Source of the DNA: CAZMRF01 sp964568735
Lineage (GTDB): Bacteria; Acidobacteriota; Polarisedimenticolia; JACPZX01
NCBI GenBank assembly: GCA_964568735.1
Contig: CAZMRF010000002.1
Span: 1 to 64,000, forward strand
DNA length: 64,000 nucleotides
Reading direction: 5' to 3'
Shown here one piece after another: positions 31,300-40,338 of the stretch. The notes below the pieces were generated by a model. The model saw nothing but the letters and a program-made list of their open reading frames with translations, was not told where the DNA came from and ran no database searches. Each line of letters starts with the position of its first letter. Within the stretch, counting starts at the first letter, position 1. The position numbers and the translations under genes are program-made.

Positions 31300-32592
31300 T
31301 CAGCGGGAGGCCGCCGCGCGGTCCGAGGCCGGCCCGCCCCCTCCCGCGAGAGCCAGGCAGCCGGCGATGAAGAGCAGCAGAGATCCGGATGCCAGCGGAA
31401 CGGCGTAGAGGTAGTCGCTGCGTGGGCCGATCCAGTCCACGAGGGGCGACGAGCAGATCCCCACCAGCCCCGCCAGAGCGAGCCACCGGCCCGCCCCCCG
31501 GTCGGGGCGGAAGGCCTCCGCGGCGAGGAGCAACAGCGCGAGCGGAAGGGCCTGGACGAGGTAGTGGGGCCAGGCCAGGTCCGCGGCGAGGATGGGAATC
31601 AGCGGGCCCAGGCCGACGACGAGGAGATCGCCATTCATCGTCCCCTCCCGGAGAGCGCCGCTCGCTCTCCTCCGGACGGCGAGCCCCAGGGCGGTGAAGC
31701 AGGCGAGGTAGAGCAGGGCCGAGAGATTCCGTCCTGTGAGGTCCAGGAGGAGCCGGCCGCCTCCGAAGCTCCCCCACTTCACCTCGGAGCCGAAGGTCTC
31801 CTGGATGTGACGCAGTGTCTCCACCCAGTCCAGCCAGGGCCGGAGCCCTCCGAAGAAGAGAGCACCGCAGCCCGCAGCCGCCGCGCCGCCGGCGGCCACG
31901 CCCCCCATGACCACGACGAGGCGGCTCCAACGCCGATCGAGACTCCACGCGAGGGCGAGGGCCAGGGGGACGAAGACGAGGTTGGGCTTGAAGGCGACTC
32001 CGGCTCCGAGGACAGCGCCTGCGGCGAAGAGCCTGAGCGAGCCCGCCCCCGCCCGCGCGAGAAGGAGGAAGAGCGCCATGCATCCGAGCTGGATCGCGTT
32101 GACGTTGCCCTCGGCGAGGTCGTAGTGCAGGGGCACGAAGGCCCAGAAGAGGAAGGCCAGCGCGATGAGCGCGGCCTCCACGCCGAGCCCCGCGAGAGCG
32201 CAGAGGGCCATCACCGATGCGGCGGCGGTGGCCAGGCTCAGTGCGCGGAAGCGCCGGATGTCCTTCTCGTAGTCTCCGCTCTCGAAGGCGTGAAAGGCGG
32301 CATAGAGGAACGGGGTGTTCGATGTCTGGATGCCCTCCCGCCGGAAGGCCGCTGCGGCCCTGTGCCTCTGTCCCCCGTCGCGCTCCGCCCTCTCCTGGAA
32401 GATCCCCGCCAGGCGTGGCCAGGCCTCGGGCGAGTAGACGTTCTCGACCAGGCCCTCCCTGACGGCCTGCCCCACGGACCAGAACTGGTAGAAATCGATC
32501 CCCACCCCGGTGTCGCCGGCGCTCCAGGCGTGGAGGGCGCCGAGGAGGACGAAGATGAGCAGGGCCCCGCGCCGGGCCGAAGCAGAGACCAT
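31300..32592 (-). CDS. GT87-like (DUF2029) polyprenyl-linked glycosyltransferase
   Basis: A 430-residue membrane protein with about ten helices. The periplasmic loop after helix 1 carries the conserved acidic pair region DTGVGIDFYQFWSVGQAVREG, typical of GT-C mannosyl/arabinosyltransferases of the DUF2029/GT87 group. Later landmarks are NVNAIQLGCMALFLLLARAG, AGVAFKPNLVFVPLALALAW and LAWPHYLVQALPLALLLLA. It would transfer a sugar from a polyprenyl phosphate to an extracytoplasmic acceptor. Divergent from the S8 protease gene across 105 bases. Confidence 0.8.
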   Translation of the reverse strand: MVSASARRGALLIFVLLGALHAWSAGDTGVGIDFYQFWSVGQAVREGLVENVYSPEAWPRLAGIFQERAERDGGQRHRAAAAFRREGIQTSNTPFLYAAFHAFESGDYEKDIRRFRALSLATAAASVMALCALAGLGVEAALIALAFLFWAFVPLHYDLAEGNVNAIQLGCMALFLLLARAGAGSLRLFAAGAVLGAGVAFKPNLVFVPLALALAWSLDRRWSRLVVVMGGVAAGGAAAAGCGALFFGGLRPWLDWVETLRHIQETFGSEVKWGSFGGGRLLLDLTGRNLSALLYLACFTALGLAVRRRASGALREGTMNGDLLVVGLGPLIPILAADLAWPHYLVQALPLALLLLAAEAFRPDRGAGRWLALAGLVGICSSPLVDWIGPRSDYLYAVPLASGSLLLFIAGCLALAGGGGPASDRAAASR

Positions 32593-32697
32593 GGGGCGCG
32601 GATATTATCACGGTGCTCTCGCGCGGCCGGTTGCCTCGAGGCGCCGGACACCGTAAGAGATCGTCCACATGGGAACGGGAGCATGGAGGTGAGGCCG

Positions 32698-35600
32698 ATG
32701 ACCTTTCGGCGCGCCGGGATCGGGATCGCGTTGACGGGACTCGTTGCGATCTGCGCCACGCCGCTCCCGCGGGCCGAGGAGGCCGTTCGACCGGGAGGCG
32801 GGCCTCATCGCCCTCCCGTCCTCAAGCTCGCCTCGGGTCTCTTTCATCCGCTTGACGACGCGGCGATGGTCCCTCCCGGATGGTACCGGGGGAGCCTCCG
32901 CTCCTTGAGCGCCTCGGGGCGGCGCTACCTCGTCGCGATGACGCGCGGCCCGCTCGACGAGCGCGAGAGGGTGGACCTTGGATCCGCGGGTGCCGCGATC
33001 CTCCGCTACATCCCCGAGAATGGCTACCGGATCCGGCTCTCCCCCCAGGACGAGGAGAAGGTCAGGGCCCTTCCCTTCGTAGTCTGGCTCGGCACCCTTC
33101 CCGTCACGTCGCGGGTACAGCCCGGTCTCGCGGCACGCACAGGCAAGGCCGTTACGCAGACGGGAGGCGGGCTCGACGTGAAGATCAGGGTCCTCCTCCA
33201 CGCGGACGAGCCGGAGACAGGAGCGCTCGCCACGCTGAAAGGTGGGGAGATCGTCGCGGCACCTTCGGGGAAGGATGGCGCATGGAGGATCGAGGCCACG
33301 GTGGCTGCGGCGCGGCTCGACGAGGTGCTGTCGGCGCTCCTCGATCTCCCCGAGGTGGAGGCGATCGAGGAGGTCCGCCGGCTGACCTGGACGAACCAGG
33401 ACGGCGTCTGGGTCCACCAGTCCTTCGTCGGCCCGGCGCCTGGAGCCACGCCCATATTCGACGAGGGGATCTTCGGCTGCGGCCAGGTGATCGCGCTGTC
33501 GGATTCCGGGCAGGACTTCGACGCCTGCCAGTTCCGTGATGACACGCTCGGCGACCCGCCCGTCGCCACCTGCGTGTCGCCTCCCTGCCCTCCGGCCGCG
33601 ACGGCTCCCTCCCGGCGCAAGGACATCATCTATTACCAGTGGTCCCCCACGCCGCTCGGAGACGACGACACGTGCCCCGGCCTCTTCGGAGCCAGCGGCC
33701 ACGGCACGCACACCTCCGGCTCGGCCGCGGGCGATCGGGCCCCCTTCGCCAACTGCACCACCTTCGCCACCCCCGGCCGGGACGCGGCCGACGGGCAGGC
33801 GCCCGGGGCGAAGATCGTCTTCCAGGAGCTGGGAGACGGCCTGGAGTTCCTGACCACGCTGGGCGGAACGCTCTGGAACCTCGCCGACGTGGCCTGGCGG
33901 AGCGGCGCCCGGATTCACTCGATGTCTTTCGGCGGCGTCTGCCACGACGCTCTCGGCGAATGCGATCCGACCTGCACGCTTCCCTACGACTCGCTCGCCC
34001 GCGACGCGGACCTCGCGATGTGGAGCTATCCCGACCTGCTCCTCGTCGCTTCGGTGGCGAATGCGCGGGGGCTGTGCGAGCCGCCGAACGTCGTGAGCAC
34101 TCCGGCCACGGCGAAGAGCCTCATCGGCGCCGGCTCGGTGGGCCACGGGACGGCCGCGTCGACGCCTTCGTCCTTCTCGAGCGACGGGCCGGTCTTCGAC
34201 GGCAGGCTCAAGCCCACGCTGGCTGCGCAGGGTGAGGCCGTGATCTCCGCGGCCTCGGACGCCACGCCCATCTCCGACAACTGCGGCACTTGCTCCCTCG
34301 ACGGCACCTCGATGGCCGCGCCCACCACCGCCGGGCTCGCTGCGCTGGCGCGCGAGTACTACACCGGGGGCTTCCTCGCGAGCGGAGCTCGATCTCCCTC
34401 CAGCGGATTCTCTCCTTCAGGCGCGCTCCTCAAGGCGACGCTCATCGACGGCGCCGTGGCGCTCGGGGCCGGTGCTCCCGCGCCGGACTACCTGTCGGGC
34501 TATGGCCGGATCCTCCTGGGCGGGACGCTCGCCTTCACCGGAAGCCCCTTCAGCCTGAAGGTGGACGACCACAAGCAGGGGGTGACGACCGGGAGTGTCG
34601 TCAACCACGCCTACGACGTCTCGGCAGGGACGGCGCTTCGCGCCACTCTCGTCTGGAGCGACTACCCTGCCGACCTCGCCGCCTCACCCGCCCGCGTCAA
34701 CGAGCTGGAGCTCGAGGCGATCGATCCCGGCGGCGACGTCTGGTTCCAGACGCGCGACCCGAACACGGGGCTGCCCTCCCTGACGAGCGACCCGGGCGAT
34801 TCCCACGACGATGCGAACGTCGAGGAGCGCCTCGCCTTCGGCGCGCCCGTGCCGGGGCGCTGGGTCTTCCGGGTGCGCGGCGTGAACGTCCCGATGGGGC
34901 CGCAGCCCTTCGCCCTCGTCGTGCGCGGGGACGCCGCGGACTGCCCCGCCCCGGCATCTCCGGCCTCGGTGACCGTGTCGCCCGGCGGGCCGAACCAGCT
35001 CGACGTGAGCTGGAGCGCCGTGGGCGGAGCCGCGGCCTACAACGTCTATCGCGGGTTCGGCACTTGCCCGGGAGGACCATGGATTCCCGTGGCGACGGCC
35101 GTGACGGCCACGAGCTTCCAGGATACCGGCGTCTCCGGGGGCGTGACCTACAGCTACCGTGTCACGGCGGCCTCGGACGCCGGGGCCTTCTGCGAGTCTC
35201 CGCCATCAACCTGCGACGAGGGCGAAACGACGGGCGACTGCTTCCTTCCCCCTCTCTTCGGCGGCCTCTCGGCCGCGACCGATGGCGGCCAGGCTGCCTG
35301 CTCCGTGGCGCTGAGCTGGCCGGCGGGGCTTTCCAGGTGCGGCACCGGCCTCGTCTACAACGTCTACAGGGAGACCTTCGCGGGATTCACCCCCGGCCCC
35401 TCCAACCGGATCGCGCGGTGCGTGGCGGGGACCGGGTTCCTCGACGGCGTGGATCTCGCCGAAGGCACGGACTACCACTACGTCGTCCGCGCCGAGGACG
35501 AAACGTCGGGCCACGGCGGTCCCTGCGGCGGAGGCAATGAAGAGGCCAACGTCGAGTCGGCCGCAGCGGCGCCGCATGGGCCTCCCGTCTCCGGCACGCT

Positions 35601-36516
35601 GCGCGACGACGGAGGGGATACGGACCCTGTCGTCTTCAGCCCCGCCGGATCCTGGGCTGTCAGCCCCACCGGAGGCGATACCGGGCCGAAGGTCCATGTC
35701 GGGGAGGCCGGGGTGAGCGATTGCTCCGACCTCACGAGCCCCGTGATCAGCCTGGGAGCAGCCGCCCCTCAACTCACCTTCTCGACCATTCACGATCTCG
35801 CCTACGACCCCAACGGCTTCTTCGGGGCGGGAGGCTCGCTCGGACAGGTCGAGATCGCGCCGGGCCCAGGCTTCAGCACATGGACGCGGCTGACTGTCAG
35901 CCCCGACTACCCGACTCAAGTCGACTTCCCGCTCAACATCTGCACCTCCACGGCGGCCGCCACGACCTACTTCTCGGCGACCGATCTCCTCTACGACACC
36001 TACACCGCCTCGCTGATCCCCTGGGCAGGGAGCAGCGTGAAGGTCCGCTTTCACCTCTCGACGGATTTCATCTACTCCTTCGGCACCTGGTCGGTCGATG
36101 ACATCGAGGTCTCGCCCGCCCTCGTGCCCGGAAGCTGCACGACCGCCGCCGCGGGGCCACCGCCGATCCCCGACGGAGCCTCCGTCCCCGGCGCTCCGCT
36201 GGAGGCGGACCTGGCGGGATCCAATCTCCACCTGACCTGGGATGCCGCGAGCTGCCCGGCAGCGGCCGTGAACGTCTACTGGGGAAGCCTGGGCGACTTC
36301 ACCGCCTTCACGGGGGGAGCCTGCGGGCTGCCCCCGTCGGGATCGGCGACGCTGCCCGTGCCGGGCAACTCATGGGTCCTCGTCGTCGCCACGGACGGCG
36401 CCGCCACCGACGGGAGCTGGAGCCGCGACGGCGCCGGCAACGAGAAGAGCTACGCCGGTGCCTCCACGATCTGCCCCGCGATCACGATGCACGTCACGAA
36501 CAACGTCTGCCCGTAA
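32698..36516 (+). CDS. Large secreted subtilisin-like (S8) serine protease
   Basis: A 1272-residue exported protease. The ATG at 32698 has GGAGGTGA 5 bases upstream and gives a clear signal peptide (MTFRRAGIGIALTGLVAIC). The catalytic triad is visible: Asp269 in ALSDSGQD, His335 in SGHGTHTSGSAAG and Ser538 in LDGTSMAAPTTAG. An insertion-rich, cysteine-rich catalytic domain is followed near 590-745 by a pro-protein convertase P-like domain (LRATLVWSDYPAD through WVFRVRGVNV). FN3-like modules follow (AAAYNVYRGFGTCPGG, GLVYNVYRETFAGF), then a concanavalin/MAM-like segment near 970-1150 with SVDDIEVSP, and a final FN3-like module. It pairs in architecture with the metalloprotease at 15247. Probable role: extracellular protein breakdown. 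Confidence 0.87.
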   Translation: MTFRRAGIGIALTGLVAICATPLPRAEEAVRPGGGPHRPPVLKLASGLFHPLDDAAMVPPGWYRGSLRSLSASGRRYLVAMTRGPLDERERVDLGSAGAAILRYIPENGYRIRLSPQDEEKVRALPFVVWLGTLPVTSRVQPGLAARTGKAVTQTGGGLDVKIRVLLHADEPETGALATLKGGEIVAAPSGKDGAWRIEATVAAARLDEVLSALLDLPEVEAIEEVRRLTWTNQDGVWVHQSFVGPAPGATPIFDEGIFGCGQVIALSDSGQDFDACQFRDDTLGDPPVATCVSPPCPPAATAPSRRKDIIYYQWSPTPLGDDDTCPGLFGASGHGTHTSGSAAGDRAPFANCTTFATPGRDAADGQAPGAKIVFQELGDGLEFLTTLGGTLWNLADVAWRSGARIHSMSFGGVCHDALGECDPTCTLPYDSLARDADLAMWSYPDLLLVASVANARGLCEPPNVVSTPATAKSLIGAGSVGHGTAASTPSSFSSDGPVFDGRLKPTLAAQGEAVISAASDATPISDNCGTCSLDGTSMAAPTTAGLAALAREYYTGGFLASGARSPSSGFSPSGALLKATLIDGAVALGAGAPAPDYLSGYGRILLGGTLAFTGSPFSLKVDDHKQGVTTGSVVNHAYDVSAGTALRATLVWSDYPADLAASPARVNELELEAIDPGGDVWFQTRDPNTGLPSLTSDPGDSHDDANVEERLAFGAPVPGRWVFRVRGVNVPMGPQPFALVVRGDAADCPAPASPASVTVSPGGPNQLDVSWSAVGGAAAYNVYRGFGTCPGGPWIPVATAVTATSFQDTGVSGGVTYSYRVTAASDAGAFCESPPSTCDEGETTGDCFLPPLFGGLSAATDGGQAACSVALSWPAGLSRCGTGLVYNVYRETFAGFTPGPSNRIARCVAGTGFLDGVDLAEGTDYHYVVRAEDETSGHGGPCGGGNEEANVESAAAAPHGPPVSGTLRDDGGDTDPVVFSPAGSWAVSPTGGDTGPKVHVGEAGVSDCSDLTSPVISLGAAAPQLTFSTIHDLAYDPNGFFGAGGSLGQVEIAPGPGFSTWTRLTVSPDYPTQVDFPLNICTSTAAATTYFSATDLLYDTYTASLIPWAGSSVKVRFHLSTDFIYSFGTWSVDDIEVSPALVPGSCTTAAAGPPPIPDGASVPGAPLEADLAGSNLHLTWDAASCPAAAVNVYWGSLGDFTAFTGGACGLPPSGSATLPVPGNSWVLVVATDGAATDGSWSRDGAGNEKSYAGASTICPAITMHVTNNVCP

Positions 36517-36593
36517 CAGCACCGGGGGAGCGTCCGATGCGGCGACCCGCTCCGGGTTCTTGCATCGAAGCACGAATGTGCGCGCCGCCCGTT

Positions 36594-36709
36594 GGCGCGG
36601 GACGGAGGGTCGCCCGGAGCGTACGTCTGGAGGCCGGCCCGGAACTGTGATCTTGCTTCGACGTGGTTCCGGCCGGAAGTAGGAGCGCAGGGCGACCCTC
36701 CGTCCCGCG
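36594..36709. repeat. Long palindromic repeat, copy 1
   Basis: Perfect 21-base arms (GCGCGGGACGGAGGGTCGCC plus C, and its complement) enclose 74 bases that themselves hold an inner stem (GGCCGG...CCGGCC). Copy 2 is at 37950-38063 with the same arms and different inner bases. A right-arm relic is at 40258-40276. Confidence 0.85.
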
Positions 36710-36781
36710 CTGAGGCTCCGCTCCGCCACTGACCGTCTCGTCCCTGAGTGCGACGGGCTGGCCTTCGACACGCAACCCAGC

Positions 36782-37210
36782 TCAAAGCTTCTGGACGAGC
36801 TCCAGGACGTGGCCGTCCGGATCCTCGAAGTAGAAGCGGCGGTAGCGCCCATCGTCCGTCTCGTCGGTGGGCTGGATCCCCTCCTTCGCGAGGCGCTCGA
36901 CGAGCCCCCTCACGTCCGGGTGGGCGAAGCCCACGTGCTCGATCCGGATCGTCGGCTCCGCATCCTCGCCGGCCCGCCGGGCGCCCGGCAGCTCGTAGAG
37001 GGAGAGATAGCCCGGCTGTCCCTCCCCGGGAGGGCCGAAGTGGATCCAGCGCCCTCCCCGCTCGCTCGCACCCTCCCAGCGGATGGTCCAGCCGGGCAGG
37101 AGCTTGCGGTAGAAACCCAGGGATCGATCGAGATCCCCGACGTCGAGCAGCGCGTGCTCGAGGCGGACCTTCTCATCGGGCATGTCGGGCATGTCGGGCA
37201 TGTCGGTCAT
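36782..37210 (-). CDS. VOC/glyoxalase I-like metalloprotein
   Basis: A 142-residue protein with one vicinal-oxygen-chelate unit pair: KVRLEHALLDVGDLDRSLGFYRKLLPGW (first His ligand), GRWIHFGPPG, YLSLYELPG, IRIEHVGFAHPDVRGLVERL and RRFYFEDPDGHVLELVQKL (last Glu ligand). The pattern is that of glyoxalase I and fosfomycin-resistance-type proteins. The substrate is unknown. The start at 37210 has AGGAGGT upstream and is followed by an odd MPD-MPD-MPD tract encoded by a 9-base tandem repeat (37178-37204), probably a replication-slippage product. Divergent from the XRE-cupin gene, with which it shares a regulatory gap, and enclosed with it between the two palindromic repeats. Confidence 0.85.
   Translation of the reverse strand: MTDMPDMPDMPDEKVRLEHALLDVGDLDRSLGFYRKLLPGWTIRWEGASERGGRWIHFGPPGEGQPGYLSLYELPGARRAGEDAEPTIRIEHVGFAHPDVRGLVERLAKEGIQPTDETDDGRYRRFYFEDPDGHVLELVQKL
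37178..37204. repeat. 9-base tandem repeat in the VOC gene start
   Basis: GGGCATGTC three times in a row, encoding an MPD repeat just after the start codon. Each change in copy number keeps the frame. Confidence 0.85.
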
Positions 37211-37265
37211 GGCAGCACCTCCTGAGGCCGCATCGTGGGCGAGGGCGGCCATTTTCACAACCAAA

Positions 37266-37294
37266 TTGCCAATGGATTGGCAGGCCGCTATCCT
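37266..37294 (+). promoter_or_regulatory. XRE-cupin promoter with internal operator, leaderless
   Basis: TTGCCA (37266-37271), 17-base spacer, TATCCT (37289-37294). The expected start of transcription falls at or next to the ATG at 37301, so the mRNA would have no leader. A perfect palindrome, TGCCAAT-GG-ATTGGCA (37267-37282), covers the -35 box and spacer and suits self-repression by the XRE protein, and perhaps also control of the divergent VOC gene. Confidence 0.55.
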
Positions 37295-37300
37295 CGCGGC

Positions 37301-37903
37301 ATGGCCTCACGCGGCCCCTCGGACATTCTTCCCACGAACCTGGCGGCCAACCTCCAATTCCAGCGGCAGCGCCGGCGGCTCACGCAGGCGGGAATGGCCT
37401 CCCTCTGCGGGCTCCCCCGCTCCACCATCGCCCAGCTCGAGAGCGGCTCGGGCAACCCGACCCTGTCGGTGCTCTCCCGGCTCGCCTCGGCGCTGCGGAT
37501 CACGATCGAGGAGATCCTCTCCTCGCCCCACGCCCGATGCCAGCTCTTCCCGCGCGGCACGCTGCCGGTGACGGAGCGCGGGCGTGACGGCTCGGCGCGG
37601 CTCCAGAGGCTGCTCCCGGACCCCATCCCGGGGATGGAGATCGATCGGCTCGAGCTGCAACCCGGAGGCCGGATGACGGGCGTGCCCCACCGCCCGGGGA
37701 CGCGCGAGTACCTGGCCTGCGAGCGCGGGCGGCTGATCCTCAAGACGGCCGGCGAGAGCCACCGGCTGGAAGCCGGAGACGTCCTCGCCTTCGACGGCGA
37801 TCAGCCCCACTCCTACCACAACGAGGGAGCCGCCGTCGCCGTCGGCTACAGCATCGTGACTCTGTCCCCCGTGCCAGGACGCTCCCCGGACGCAAGCAGG
37901 TAG
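37301..37903 (+). CDS. XRE-cupin transcription regulator
   Basis: A 200-residue regulator. Residues about 12-70 are an XRE helix-turn-helix (LAANLQFQRQRRRLTQAGMASLCGLPRSTIAQLESGSGNPTLSVLSRLASAL). Residues about 110-190 are a cupin_2 barrel with PGGRMTGVPHRPGTREYLACERGRLIL and LEAGDVLAFDGDQPHSYHNEG. The cupin binds a small effector, often an amino acid derivative. ATG at 37301. It probably controls itself and the divergent VOC gene through the palindrome between them. The pair looks like a small regulated detoxification unit. Confidence 0.88.
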   Translation: MASRGPSDILPTNLAANLQFQRQRRRLTQAGMASLCGLPRSTIAQLESGSGNPTLSVLSRLASALRITIEEILSSPHARCQLFPRGTLPVTERGRDGSARLQRLLPDPIPGMEIDRLELQPGGRMTGVPHRPGTREYLACERGRLILKTAGESHRLEAGDVLAFDGDQPHSYHNEGAAVAVGYSIVTLSPVPGRSPDASR

Positions 37904-37949
37904 GCGGGCGCGGCTGACACGATCGCGGCTGGATCCGTGTCGCGCGTTG

Positions 37950-38063
37950 GCGCGGGACGGAGGGTCGCCCGGAGCGTAACTCGGGAGCCGGTCGCGATGC
38001 TGCACCTAGCATCGAAGTGCCTCCGGCGGAAGTAGGAGCGCAGGGCGACCCTCCGTCCCGCGC
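37950..38063. repeat. Long palindromic repeat, copy 2
   Basis: The same 21-base arms as copy 1, at 37950-37970 and 38043-38063. The inner region differs but again forms a small stem (GATGCT...AGCATC). With copy 1 it brackets the VOC/XRE-cupin pair. Confidence 0.85.
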
Positions 38064-38090
38064 TGAGTCCGGTGCCGCCGCCGGGCCCGC

Positions 38091-40199
38091 CTAGCGGACT
38101 TCCAGGACCCCGATCTTCGCGAGCGTCTCGAGGTATTCGCTGACGAGATCCAGCGGGACGGGGCCGTAGATGGCCGAGAGGTCGTCGCGGATCGCTTGCA
38201 CGGATCGCCGCCCGTCCACCAGGTTCAGCGCCTCGTAGACGTACTCTCCTCCGCCGCCCCACAATCCCTGGTAGTCGCTCAGCCGGGGCGCCTCGAGTCC
38301 CAGCTCCTTCACCCGCGCGTCGAGGTAGCTGTAGCCGAAGCCGTGCATGGGCCCCTTGGGCTGCGCGCGGCGCCCGTAGAGGAGGGCTCCTCCCGGATCC
38401 GCCGCCGGAGGCGCCGAACCCGGAGGGAGTCCGGGCGCCAGGGAGTCGAGCGATCCGTAGAAGGCCTCCGCCTCGCGCCGGAGGGCGTCGGGGATGGAAG
38501 CGAAGCGGCCGATCGACTCGAAGGCCTGACGCTCCCAGGAGGACTGGAAGCGCAGGAGGTTGGCACCCGCCCCCGCCTCCCTCGCCTCCGCCCGCGCGGA
38601 GCGCTCGATGGCCGCCGCGCGGCGCTCCATCGCATGGCGCCGCATCACGTCCCAGAGCGCCGGAAGCTCTTCGGTGGTGAGCCTCGAGAGGTACCAGCCG
38701 CACGCGGCCCCGATGAAGGCGGCCCGCTCGAGCTTCGTCGGGTCGATGTTGCCGACGACGTCCTTGTGGGTGTGGATGTACCGGTCGGGCCAGTCGTTGA
38801 GGTAGACGGCCGAGACGCGGAAGGAGCCCTCCGTCCACACCTGGTGATCGCTCCCCATGCTGAACGGCGCCATCTCGGCGAGGAGCGCCTCGCGGCCCCC
38901 CTCGGGATCGACGAGGGGGAAATCGACCTCGGTCCCACCCGCCCAGGCGCTCGTCTGCCGGTTGACGAAGCGTCCGAGCGCTTCTGCCACGTCGCCGGCG
39001 AAGGCGGGCAGGCTGGCGGGTGAGCGCGTGACGTGGAAGACGGCCTTCGTGATCGCGGGATCGCCCCCGACCATGTCCATGTGGATGACGGCGTCCGCCC
39101 GGGCCGCCAGCTCGGGCCGGGCGTTGAGGAGAGCGATCGTCCCCTCGATCTCGGCGGGCCAGACGAAGCGGATCGTCCGCCGCGGGGGCGGGACGACGCC
39201 GGCGCCGATCAGGCGGGCGAGGCTGCGCGCCACCTCGAGGATGGCGGCGCACCCGCTGGCGTTGTCGTTCGCCCCGGGGCTCGGGTGGTCGAGGTGGCAG
39301 GAGAAGACGATCTCGCGGTCGCGGAGCGCGGGATCGCTCCCGGGGATCACGGCGGTGGGGATCAGGTAGGCGCCGGGATGCGCGCCCGCCTCCACGACGG
39401 CGCGGAGGCGCACGCGCTCGCCCCGGGAAATCCGCTCCTTCCAGGCGCGCGCCTGATCGAGCGAGATCATGAAGGCGAAGCCGGCCGGGGCGGGGAAGGT
39501 CTCCATGTGGCCCCAGCGCACGAGGGATCCGTCCTCCTTCCACCAGGCCGTCTTCTGGTTCTGCGCGTAGGAGACGACACCGGCCGCCCCCCTCGCTTCG
39601 ACGGCGAGGCGGGCGACGGCGCCCGGCTGCTCGGAGGTCAGGACGAGCATCCCCCTCACCTCCTTGCCCTCGTAGTCCTTCTCGGTGCTCCCCGCGCCGA
39701 CGTCGACGAGGTCGGCCTCGACGAGCCCCGAGGCGCTGTCCTGCGCCAGGCCGATCGGGCTCGAGGCCCATGAGGCCACGCGGCGCGAGGGAGCCCAGGA
39801 CTCCCCGTTCGAGTCAGGCGACGGCAGCAGCTCCCACAGCTCGGCGAACTCCGCGTCCCAGGCCGGCCGGGATCGCTGCGTGCCGTACATGATCGTCCCG
39901 TCGGCCGGCAGCGAGAGGATTTCCACGCCTTCGAGCCCCGCCTCCTCGAGGGCCGAGCGGATGAGCCCGGCCGCCGCCGCGAAGCCCCGCGATCCCCGCA
40001 TCCGGTGATGGAGCGTCAGCTCCTGGACCGTCCGGCGCGCCGCGGCGCCGGAGATCTCCTCGGCAAGGGAGCGGGCGACGGCCCAGGGAACGAGAGGCGG
40101 CTCATCGCGGGCTGCCGTCGCCGCGCCTGCCTCGACGAGGGAGGAGGCGAGCTGAAGGCCCGCCAGCAGGATCGACAACCGTACCCGAGGCGAACCCAT
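38091..40199 (-). CDS. Secreted M28-family peptidase with PqqD-like C-terminal domain
   Basis: A 702-residue protein with a signal peptide (RVRLSILLAGLQLASSLVEAGA). A PA-like segment (VRGMLVLTSEQPGAVARLAVEARGAAGVVSYAQN) precedes the peptidase core: VFSCHLDHPSPGANDNASG (zinc His/Asp), FVWPAEIEGTIALLNARPE (acidic catalytic region), VIHMDMVGGDP and IHTHKDVVGNID. The last 60 residues (ALNLVDGRRSVQAIRDDLSAIYGPVPLDLVSEYLETLAKIGVLEV) look like the winged-helix PqqD/anti-TRAP-like end seen in some of these peptidases. ATG at 40199 with GGGAGG upstream. It likely acts as a periplasmic aminopeptidase. Confidence 0.82.
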   Translation of the reverse strand: MGSPRVRLSILLAGLQLASSLVEAGAATAARDEPPLVPWAVARSLAEEISGAAARRTVQELTLHHRMRGSRGFAAAAGLIRSALEEAGLEGVEILSLPADGTIMYGTQRSRPAWDAEFAELWELLPSPDSNGESWAPSRRVASWASSPIGLAQDSASGLVEADLVDVGAGSTEKDYEGKEVRGMLVLTSEQPGAVARLAVEARGAAGVVSYAQNQKTAWWKEDGSLVRWGHMETFPAPAGFAFMISLDQARAWKERISRGERVRLRAVVEAGAHPGAYLIPTAVIPGSDPALRDREIVFSCHLDHPSPGANDNASGCAAILEVARSLARLIGAGVVPPPRRTIRFVWPAEIEGTIALLNARPELAARADAVIHMDMVGGDPAITKAVFHVTRSPASLPAFAGDVAEALGRFVNRQTSAWAGGTEVDFPLVDPEGGREALLAEMAPFSMGSDHQVWTEGSFRVSAVYLNDWPDRYIHTHKDVVGNIDPTKLERAAFIGAACGWYLSRLTTEELPALWDVMRRHAMERRAAAIERSARAEAREAGAGANLLRFQSSWERQAFESIGRFASIPDALRREAEAFYGSLDSLAPGLPPGSAPPAADPGGALLYGRRAQPKGPMHGFGYSYLDARVKELGLEAPRLSDYQGLWGGGGEYVYEALNLVDGRRSVQAIRDDLSAIYGPVPLDLVSEYLETLAKIGVLEVR

Positions 40200-40257
40200 C
40201 GAGCCTCCCATGATACCGCTGCCTGCGCGGGGCGGCACGCTACCACAGATCCGTGAG

Positions 40258-40276
40258 CCCTCCGTCCCGCGCTGAG
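40258..40276. repeat. Right-arm relic of the palindromic repeat
   Basis: CCCTCCGTCCCGCGCTGAG matches the outer end of both full copies, including the flanking CTGAG. No left arm is nearby. Confidence 0.65.
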
Positions 40277-40338
40277 AGTCGAGCCGCGCTGAGTGCGGTC
40301 TGGACGAGGGACCGAGAGGCGCCCCCGTTGCTCTGAGG

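Noticed and set aside
31564..32697. Upstream 378-codon extension of the S8 protease frame
   Set aside because: It lies antisense to a well-supported membrane glycosyltransferase, has no membrane or signal character, and the GGAGGTGA plus signal peptide place the start at 32698.
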